Shown here piece by piece: positions 1 to 5,622 of a stretch of 64,000 nt of DNA. The notes below the pieces were generated by a model. That model saw only the letters and a program-made list of their open reading frames with translations, did no database searches and was not told the DNA's origin. This DNA comes from Myxococcota bacterium (lineage in GTDB: Bacteria > Myxococcota_A > UBA9160 > SMWR01). Numbering within the stretch: position 1 is the stretch's first letter; every line of letters begins with the position of its first letter. Made by a program: the position numbers and the translations under genes. The DNA is taken from NCBI GenBank assembly GCA_039030075.1, contig JBCCEW010000011.1, positions 1 through 64,000 on the forward strand, read 5' to 3'.

Positions 1-142
1 CCCCCCCCCCCCCCCCGGCCCCGCCCCGCCCCGCCCCCGGCCGGTGCGTCTCCATCGCTCTGCTTCGCGCGGGGCCCCCACCCTCCACCACCCCTGGGCG
101 GGCGGCGGGCGCCCCCCCCCCCCCCCCCACGACCAAGGGTCT
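1..142. repeat. Low-complexity C-rich edge with two poly-C tracts
   Basis: The window opens with 16 consecutive C, then alternating short C and G runs, and positions 112-128 hold 17 more C. The stretch lies downstream of the repeat-protein gene, whose TAA stop is at 143-145. I see no gene in it. It may be a contig-end artefact or a real homopolymer; the sequence alone cannot decide. Confidence 0.8.
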
Positions 143-1588
143 TTAGAACGAGTTGTCCACCGAGGCCGTGATGTTCACGGACTGCTGGGTACCCGCGTTC
201 GCACCGGAGTTCACCGTAGCCTGGGTGATACCGGTGTTGTTCGACAGCGCTCCGCCCGTCACGCGAGCCGAGTTGTCCACGGTGCCCTTGCCAAGGGACG
301 CATTCAGCACCTTGTTGTTGGACACTTCGTTGTGCAGGTCGGTCATCGACACGATCGCGTCGGCGCCAGCCGCGATGCCGTGATCGTCAGCGATCACGGC
401 GCTCACCGTCTGACCGGCGATCGAGTCGTCGCCGCTGGCCTTGATCTCCACCGAGTTGTCGGTGGCATCGTGGCCGGCCGCGATGTTCTCGTGACCGTCG
501 GCGTCGACTTCCATCGAGTTGTCGGTGGCGTCGCCCGTGCCCGAAGCCACGGAGTCATCGCCATCGGCGTCGACTTCCTGCTCCATGGAGTTGTCGGTCG
601 CGTCGCCGTTGGCCGCCGCAATGCTGCCCTTGCTGGCGTCAGCCTGGGCGGAGTTGTCGGTGGCATCGCCGTTGGCGGCCGCAATCGCGCCCTTCTCGGC
701 GTCGGCCTCGGCCGAGTTGTCGGTGGCGTCGCCCGTGCCCGAAGCCACGGAGTCATCGCCGTCGGCGTCGACTTCCTGGTACTGCGAGTTGTCGGTGGCG
801 TCGCCGGTACCCGAAGCGATCGAGTAGTCGCCGTCCGCGTCGACTTCCTGCTCCATGGAGTTGTCGGTCGCATCACCATTACCCGCAGCGACGGACTCGT
901 CCTTGGCGGCGGCCGCGGTGGCGGTGGCCGTCTTGGTGTCGTTGTCCTCGTAGACCGAGTTGTCTGTCTTCGTGACGGTGTTGGTCTTCGTGTCGTTGTC
1001 TTCGTAGACCGAGTTGTCCGTCTTCGTGACCGTCTTGGTCTTCGTGTCGTTGTCTTCGTACACCGAGTTGTCTTCGTAGGACTTCGTGTCGTTGTCCTCG
1101 TAAGTCTTGGTGTCGTTGTCTTCCTTGGTGATCGTGACGGTATTGGTCTTCGTATCGTTGTCTTCGTAGACCGAGTTGTCTTCGTACGTCTTGGTGTCGT
1201 TGTCCTCGTAGACCGAGTTGTCGGTCTTCGTGGCCGTCACCGTGTTGGTCTTCGTGTCGTTGTCTTCGTAAGTCTTGGTGTCGTTGTCCTCGTAGACCGA
1301 GTTATCGGTCTTCGTGGCCGTCACCGTGTTGGTCTTCGTGTCGTTGTCTTCGTAGACCGAGTTGTCGTCCTTGGTCAGCGTCACCGTCTTGGTGTCGTCG
1401 TCCGAGTACGTCGAGTTGTCGGTCTTCGTGTACGTCTCAGTGTTCGTGGCATCGTTGCCGGCTGCGACCGAGCCCTTTTCGGCCTCGACCTTGCCGGCTG
1501 CATCGCGCTCTTCCGCCGCGGCGCCCGTCGCAACGAGGGCCGCCAGGGGGGCGGTCAACAACGCGAGCCAGATCCTCTCGAGCTGCAT
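143..1588 (-). CDS. Secreted, acidic tandem-repeat protein (amyloid- or Ca-binding-like)
   Basis: A 481-residue protein with a cleavable-looking signal peptide (hydrophobic residues 6-24, Ala-rich end near 25). Residues 55-220 are a Thr/Asp-rich array with nine copies of YEDNDTKT or one-residue variants, separated by DNSV and TVT(A)TKT segments. Residues 238-392 are a second array of 21-24 residue units starting DATDNS (seven copies), several with DADGD, an Asp spacing like calcium loops. The C-terminal 90 residues are Asn/Gly/Ser-rich, include GANAGTQQSVNI and end in DNSF. There is no Cys and no recognised enzyme domain. The start has a strong site (GCGGAGGAAAAGCAC before ATG). A sigma-54 promoter lies about 70 bp upstream and an activator gene is divergent. 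An extracellular fibre, matrix or surface protein is inferred; no family is recognised. Confidence 0.85.
   Translation of the reverse strand: MQLERIWLALLTAPLAALVATGAAAEERDAAGKVEAEKGSVAAGNDATNTETYTKTDNSTYSDDDTKTVTLTKDDNSVYEDNDTKTNTVTATKTDNSVYEDNDTKTYEDNDTKTNTVTATKTDNSVYEDNDTKTYEDNSVYEDNDTKTNTVTITKEDNDTKTYEDNDTKSYEDNSVYEDNDTKTKTVTKTDNSVYEDNDTKTNTVTKTDNSVYEDNDTKTATATAAAAKDESVAAGNGDATDNSMEQEVDADGDYSIASGTGDATDNSQYQEVDADGDDSVASGTGDATDNSAEADAEKGAIAAANGDATDNSAQADASKGSIAAANGDATDNSMEQEVDADGDDSVASGTGDATDNSMEVDADGHENIAAGHDATDNSVEIKASGDDSIAGQTVSAVIADDHGIAAGADAIVSMTDLHNEVSNNKVLNASLGKGTVDNSARVTGGALSNNTGITQATVNSGANAGTQQSVNITASVDNSF
413..877 (-). repeat. Coding repeat array II (21-24 residue DATDNS units)
   Basis: Seven diverged units encode residues 238-392 of the secreted repeat protein. 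Each begins DATDNS. Units of about 24 residues carry EVDADGD and SVASGTG; units of about 21 residues carry KG(A/S)IAAANG. Units 1, 2 and 5 are nearly identical in DNA, which suggests recent duplication or conversion. Confidence 0.85.
929..1426 (-). repeat. Coding minisatellite array I (YEDNDTKT units)
   Basis: This array encodes residues 55-220. On the + strand the recurring words are gtcgttgtcttcgta and gaccgagttgtc, read as DTKT/YEDND and DNSV. Unit order is irregular (single, double and truncated units), as expected from slippage or unequal recombination. All units keep the reading frame. Confidence 0.9.
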
Positions 1589-1658
1589 GTGCTTTTCCTC
1601 CGCATGGTTCAGAAAATGGAATCCGCACTACGCAGACTCCCGTCCTGGCGCTCTGGAC

Positions 1659-1674
1659 TGCACGGTGCGTGCCA
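1659..1674 (-). promoter_or_regulatory. Sigma-54 (-24/-12) promoter of the repeat-protein gene
   Basis: The minus strand reads TGGCACGCACCGTGCA. Compared with the RpoN consensus TGGCACG-N4-TTGCW it differs at one defined position and has the required GG-N10-GC spacing. The predicted start site is near 1648, leaving a leader of about 60 nt before the ATG at 1588. Confidence 0.8.
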
Positions 1675-1760
1675 GACCCGACGGAAGATTCCGAAGGCAC
1701 TGAAACTGAAGAGGAATCTCGAAACTCACGAACACCTCGGGGAAGCCCAGCACCGCAACG

Positions 1761-1778
1761 TGTACGGGAAGCCGTACA
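1761..1778. promoter_or_regulatory. Palindrome 1, candidate activator-binding site
   Basis: TGTACGGGAAGCCGTACA has 7-bp arms around GAAG and is perfectly symmetrical. It is centred about 120 bp upstream of the predicted sigma-54 start site, within the usual range for enhancer-binding proteins. It lies between the repeat-protein gene and the divergent activator gene. Confidence 0.6.
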
Positions 1779-1803
1779 GCTGGGCGGGTTTGGTGCGGTT
1801 GGG

Positions 1804-1823
1804 GTGTACGGGAACCCTTACAC
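1804..1823. promoter_or_regulatory. Palindrome 2, candidate activator-binding site
   Basis: GTGTACGGGAACCCTTACAC matches 8 of 10 positions between its arms and shares TGTACGGGAA and the following CTGGG with palindrome 1. The two sites start 44 bp apart, about four helical turns, and so would face the same side of the DNA. Confidence 0.55.
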
Positions 1824-2060
1824 CTGGGGGAGCTCGGACCAACCGGCAAGTAGGGAGCCCAAGTGGCTGCAATGTAGAACGCTTTTGGATCTGACCCGTG
1901 CGCTCGGCCGAGACGCCGATTTCCCGTGACCGCCGCGCAACCGGGGGAAACTCACCAGTTCACGAAGGTGTGTATCCACACGCCGAACGACAGGAGAGAA
2001 CGCGAAACACCGGGCTGCTGAGACGCGAAAGCGGATGTTCTGAACGGGAGGCCACGAAGG

Positions 2061-3488
2061 TTGGCTGAAGCGGTGTTAGCTGGGCTGGACGGTGAATACG
2101 AAGAGGGCTCCTTTCTCTGGATCGGAGTCGAGCCCTCTCTTGCGCGAGAGCTCCGCGGACTCCTGCCGGCGGGGGCCCGGGTCGAAACCCATGCGGCGGC
2201 GGGCAGTCCTCGCGCGAACGGGCGCGAGCCGGCTGACACCCCGCATCACGACGCCATCCTTCTCGACGCCACCGTGTTCCCGCGCCGTGAACGCGAACGG
2301 CGGGTGAACGAAGTCCTCGGCGAGATCTACCGCGCGGACCCCCGCACCCAGCTCGTCGCGCTCGTGCCCGGCGACGACCCGGACGCCCTCCTGGCTTCCG
2401 TGCGCGCGGGCGTCCGCGACGTCCTCGCACCGGGCTCCGATCCCACCGAGATCTCCGCGGCGCTCCAGAGCGCCGCGCGGATGCGTCGACTCCTGGAACT
2501 CCGCGAGGGCCCCTTACCCAGAACCGAGCGACTCGAGACCCTCGGGCAGATGATCGGCTCGAGCGCGGAGATGCGACAATGCTTCTCCCTGGTCCGCCGG
2601 GTCGCGTCGAGTGAGGTCCCGGTGCTGATCACCGGCGAGAGCGGCACCGGGAAGGAGCTCGCAGCGCGCGCCATTCATGAGAGTGGCGATCGCGCCTCGG
2701 GGCCGTTCGTGCCGATCAACTGCGCCGCCATTCCGGAGCCGCTCCTCGAGGCCGAACTCTTCGGGCACGAACGCGGCGCGTTCACGGGCGCGGGCCAATC
2801 GCGCCCGGGGCACGTCGAGGCGGCCGACGGGGGAACCCTCTTCCTGGACGAGATCGGGGAGCTCGCTCCCTCGCTCCAGGCAAAGCTGTTGCGCTTCCTC
2901 GAAGATCACACGGTCGTGCGTGTCGGCGGCCGCCGGGGTATCCCGATCGACGTCCGGATCGTGGCCGCGACGAACCGCGATCTGGCGCAGGAGGTCACCG
3001 AAGGCGCCTTCCGTCAGGACCTCTACTACCGGCTCGCGGTCTTTCAGCTTTCCATGCCGGCCCTCCGCGAGCGCCCGGGCGATACCATCCCGCTCGCCCG
3101 TATGTTCCTCGAACGCTACGGAGACGGTCGCCCGAGCCAGGCCCTGCGCCTCACGCCGGACGCGGAAGAGGCGCTGCGCAACGCGCCGTGGCCTGGCAAT
3201 GTCCGCGAGCTGATCAACCGCGTGCGCCGCGCGATCGTGGTGGTGGATGGGCCGACGATCGGGGCCGAGGAACTCGGGCTGAGCGAGTGGGTGCCCGAAC
3301 TTCCCGCGCGCCCCCAACCTCTACGCGAAGCGCGGCAACAGGCCGAAGCCGAGTGCATCCAGCGCGCACTCGAACACCACGAAGGCAACAAGTCGGGAGC
3401 CGCGCGAAGCCTCGGGGTCAGTCGCACCCAGCTGTACGAACTGATGCACCGACACGGACTCGGAACGCTCTGGAGCGCGCGGGCGTAG
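2061..3488 (+). CDS. Sigma-54-dependent enhancer-binding transcriptional activator
   Basis: 475 residues, the normal length for an NtrC-family activator. Residues 1-135 look like a degenerate receiver (LLDA strand, then AGVRDVLAPGSDPTEI, resembling CpaE/TadZ-type pseudo-receivers). The AAA+ domain at about 165-395 has Walker A GESGTGKE, the sigma-54-contacting GAFTGA loop, Walker B LFLDEIGE and an arginine-finger region. A Fis-type helix-turn-helix (about 430-470) ends the protein. The start is TTG, chosen because GGGAGG sits 9 nt upstream and no in-frame ATG precedes the receiver. The divergent repeat-protein gene has a sigma-54 promoter and paired palindromes, so it is the likely target. 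PrsR-like activators of exopolysaccharide/PEP-CTERM systems are an alternative relative. Confidence 0.93.
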   Translation: MAEAVLAGLDGEYEEGSFLWIGVEPSLARELRGLLPAGARVETHAAAGSPRANGREPADTPHHDAILLDATVFPRRERERRVNEVLGEIYRADPRTQLVALVPGDDPDALLASVRAGVRDVLAPGSDPTEISAALQSAARMRRLLELREGPLPRTERLETLGQMIGSSAEMRQCFSLVRRVASSEVPVLITGESGTGKELAARAIHESGDRASGPFVPINCAAIPEPLLEAELFGHERGAFTGAGQSRPGHVEAADGGTLFLDEIGELAPSLQAKLLRFLEDHTVVRVGGRRGIPIDVRIVAATNRDLAQEVTEGAFRQDLYYRLAVFQLSMPALRERPGDTIPLARMFLERYGDGRPSQALRLTPDAEEALRNAPWPGNVRELINRVRRAIVVVDGPTIGAEELGLSEWVPELPARPQPLREARQQAEAECIQRALEHHEGNKSGAARSLGVSRTQLYELMHRHGLGTLWSARA

Positions 3489-3499
3489 CCCGGACCGTA

Positions 3500-3805
3500 C
3501 TAGGCGCGGAGGCTCTGGGGCAGACCGCCGAGCGCCTTGTGAACACGGCGCTTCAGCCGCTGGCCTTCGGGCGCGAGCTTCGCAATGTCGGTCTTCACCA
3601 GGAAGGGGTCGATGCCGCCGTACTTCTGCACGGTGCGGAGCGCGCGCGTCGTCACGCGCAGCGGCACCGGGCGCTTCAGCGCATCCGAGTAGAACGTGAC
3701 GTTCTGGAGGTTCGGATCGAAGCGGCGGTTCGTCTTGCGATTCGAGTGCGAGACGTTGTGGCCGAACTGGGGTTTGGTGCCGAGCAGATCGCAGCGACGC
3801 GCCAT
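3500..3805 (-). CDS. rpmB: 50S ribosomal protein L28
   Basis: 101 residues. The N-terminus MARRCDLLGTKPQFGHNVSH followed by KTNRRFDPNLQ is the L28 signature, binding 23S rRNA in the large subunit. It has one Cys (residue 5) and lacks the CxxC zinc pair of C+ paralogues. The C-terminus is longer than in E. coli and resembles the approximately 98-residue alphaproteobacterial form. AGGAAG lies about 8 nt before the ATG. It converges on the activator gene with an 11-nt gap and stands alone, without rpmG. Confidence 0.96.
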   Translation of the reverse strand: MARRCDLLGTKPQFGHNVSHSNRKTNRRFDPNLQNVTFYSDALKRPVPLRVTTRALRTVQKYGGIDPFLVKTDIAKLAPEGQRLKRRVHKALGGLPQSLRA

Positions 3806-4128
3806 GGCGGTCTTCCTGTGCGCGCGGGGATGGACCGCGCGGGGTCGAGATGGAGCCCGGGCGTGGGCCCGAGGCGAACCGGGTAGGTAGCGAGGGCGCC
3901 GAGGCCGGTCAAGCCGTCCGCCCCCTCGGGGCCACTCCGTCATCGCGGCAGGCGCCGCCCGGGTATCTACCCGAAATACTGCATGAATTCCGCTGCGGTG
4001 CAGCCGTCCAACTGCGGTCGGAAGGCCCGTGGGCCCCGCTCCCGCGCCCAGAGCCGGCACGCCGCTTGCTCTCCCAGGAGGCGCGCCCCCCGAGAACCCT
4101 GTCCCAACCCTGGAAAGGAGGCTGGAAC
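3806..4128. other. Intergenic region upstream of rpmB, no gene seen
   Basis: 323 bp between divergent rpmB and the small membrane-protein gene. I recognise no RNA gene. A perfect short palindrome CGGGTATCTACCCG lies at 3960-3973 and is followed by an A/T-richer patch; it could be an operator but nothing else supports this. The right end carries the Shine-Dalgarno site AAAGGAGG (4114-4121) of the next gene. Confidence 0.5.
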
Positions 4129-4371
4129 ATGACCGTCTACGACGACTTCGATTCCCCCGCCGTGCGTCCCCCGAACCCCGGGATCGCTGCGGTCCTGTCC
4201 GTGCTGCTACCGGGCCTCGGGCAGGTCTACACCGGACGCCTGACCGCTGGCGGCGCCTGGTTCCTCGGAACCCTGTTCTGCTACTGGGCCGTGCTGCTCC
4301 CCGGATTCCTGGCCCACGCCGTCTGCATCTGGTCGGCGTATCGGGGCGCCAAAGAATGGCGCGGTTACTGA
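4129..4371 (+). CDS. Small two-helix membrane protein, TM2-like
   Basis: 80 residues. A short polar N-terminus is followed by the motif PGIAAVLSVLLPGLGQVYTGR, a glycine turn and a second hydrophobic segment, as in TM2-type small membrane proteins whose loop carries a PGLGQ(I/V)Y motif. It ends in a basic YRGAKEWRGY tail. The ATG is preceded by AAAGGAGG with 7-nt spacing, which fixes this start over longer in-frame options. The function of the family is unclear. Confidence 0.8.
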   Translation: MTVYDDFDSPAVRPPNPGIAAVLSVLLPGLGQVYTGRLTAGGAWFLGTLFCYWAVLLPGFLAHAVCIWSAYRGAKEWRGY

Positions 4372-4456
4372 TCCCGCCCCCTCGCCGACGACTGCTGACG
4401 CGGCCCCCCCTCTGATTGTCCCCTCCGCGTTCGCGCGGGTCGTCTAGAATCGGGGC

Positions 4457-4474
4457 GAGCTCCGAACGGAGCTC
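4457..4474. promoter_or_regulatory. Perfect hairpin just upstream of the nuclease gene
   Basis: GAGCTCC and GGAGCTC pair around a GAAC loop, 14 nt before the GTG start. TAGAAT (4445-4450) just upstream looks like a -10 element, so the hairpin would lie in the short leader and could limit ribosome access. There is no T-run, so it is not a typical terminator. Confidence 0.45.
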
Positions 4475-4488
4475 GGGGGACAGAGAGG

Positions 4489-5622
4489 GTGATTCGCTTC
4501 CTGCACTCGGGCGATTGGCAGCTCGGGATGACGCGGAGCGTGCTCGACGACGAAGCGCATGCGCGGTACGTCGAAGCGCGTTTCTCGTCCATCCGTCGCC
4601 TCGGCGCCCTTGCCGAAGATGCGCGCTGCGAGTTCGTGGTCGTGGCCGGGGACGTCTTCGAGTCGAACCGGGTCGATCGCAAGACCGTCGCCCGCGCGCT
4701 CGACGCCCTGCACGGTGTCCCGGTCCCGGTCTACCTGCTCCCGGGCAACCACGACCCCCTCGACGCGGCATCCCTGTTCCAGAGCGATCGCTTTCGCGAC
4801 GCGGCTCCGCCCCACGTGCACGTCCTCGACGACACCGAGCCGCGCCCGGTCGCACCGGGGGTCGAACTGGTCGGCGCTCCCTGGCGCAGCAGGCGTCCCG
4901 AAGCCAACCCGGCCCTCGCTGCCGTGGAGGGTCTCGGGCCGCCCGGACCGATCCGCATCCTCGTCGCGCACGGTGGGGCCGACCTCCTCACCCCGGACCG
5001 CCGCGACGCCTCGATGCTTCCCGTGGCCCCGCTCGAGTCCGCCCTCGAAGACCGACGCATTCGCTACGTCGCCCTCGGCGACCGCCATTCCACGACCTGC
5101 GTCGGTAAGAGCGGTCGGATCTTCTACGCCGGCACGCCCGAGCCCACGGATTTCAACGAGCGAGACCCGGGCCGGGCGCTGGTCGTCGAACTCGATCACG
5201 AGCACATCCAGGTCACGCCGCAGCGGGTCGGGACGTGGCAGTTCGTCCAGTGGGATCCGTTCCTCCTGGAGGAAGCCGAAGACGTCACCGAGCTGAGTCG
5301 GCGCCTCGCCGACACTGAAGCGAAGGAGCGCAGCGTTCTGCGACTCGAGCTGCGGGGCCGCATCGATCTGCGTGCAGCCGCCGAGCTCGACGGGCGACTC
5401 GAAGCGGCGCGCGATCTCTTCGCCGGCCTCGACGTGCGCGACGCCGAGCTGGAGCGCGTAGGAACGAACGAGGACTTCGACCAGGTGGCGCTCGGTGGTT
5501 TCGCCGCCGAGGCGGTCGAAGCGCTTCGCGAAGAGTCCGCGCTTCCCGGCGAGGCCGGACGCGCCGCGAGAGACGCCCTCGCGCTGTGCCTGCGGCTCGC
5601 GTCCGAAGGAGCGGGCGCGTGA
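4489..5622 (+). CDS. Mre11/SbcD-like metallophosphoesterase nuclease subunit
   Basis: 377 residues. Calcineurin-type motifs are present in order: HSGDWQLG (usual HxSDxHLG, with His replaced by Gln), VAGDVFES, LPGNHDP, VAHGGAD and YVALGDRHS. The last form matches the SbcD-like/YhaO branch rather than E. coli SbcD. The C-terminal third probably caps the nuclease and contacts the partner. It starts at GTG with weak ribosome-binding sequence and its stop overlaps the ATPase start as GTGA. The predicted role is double-strand-end processing with its partner, in the cytoplasm. Confidence 0.88.
   Translation: MIRFLHSGDWQLGMTRSVLDDEAHARYVEARFSSIRRLGALAEDARCEFVVVAGDVFESNRVDRKTVARALDALHGVPVPVYLLPGNHDPLDAASLFQSDRFRDAAPPHVHVLDDTEPRPVAPGVELVGAPWRSRRPEANPALAAVEGLGPPGPIRILVAHGGADLLTPDRRDASMLPVAPLESALEDRRIRYVALGDRHSTTCVGKSGRIFYAGTPEPTDFNERDPGRALVVELDHEHIQVTPQRVGTWQFVQWDPFLLEEAEDVTELSRRLADTEAKERSVLRLELRGRIDLRAAAELDGRLEAARDLFAGLDVRDAELERVGTNEDFDQVALGGFAAEAVEALREESALPGEAGRAARDALALCLRLASEGAGA

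Noticed and set aside
929-1426. CRISPR-like repeat array
   Set aside because: Units abut without unique spacers, stay in frame and encode protein; no cas gene nearby.
44-1894. 616-residue open frame on the + strand opposite the repeat protein
   Set aside because: It is only the shadow of the minus-strand repeats (VVVFVDRVV-type words), lacks a ribosome-binding site and runs through the poly-C and the sigma-54 control region.
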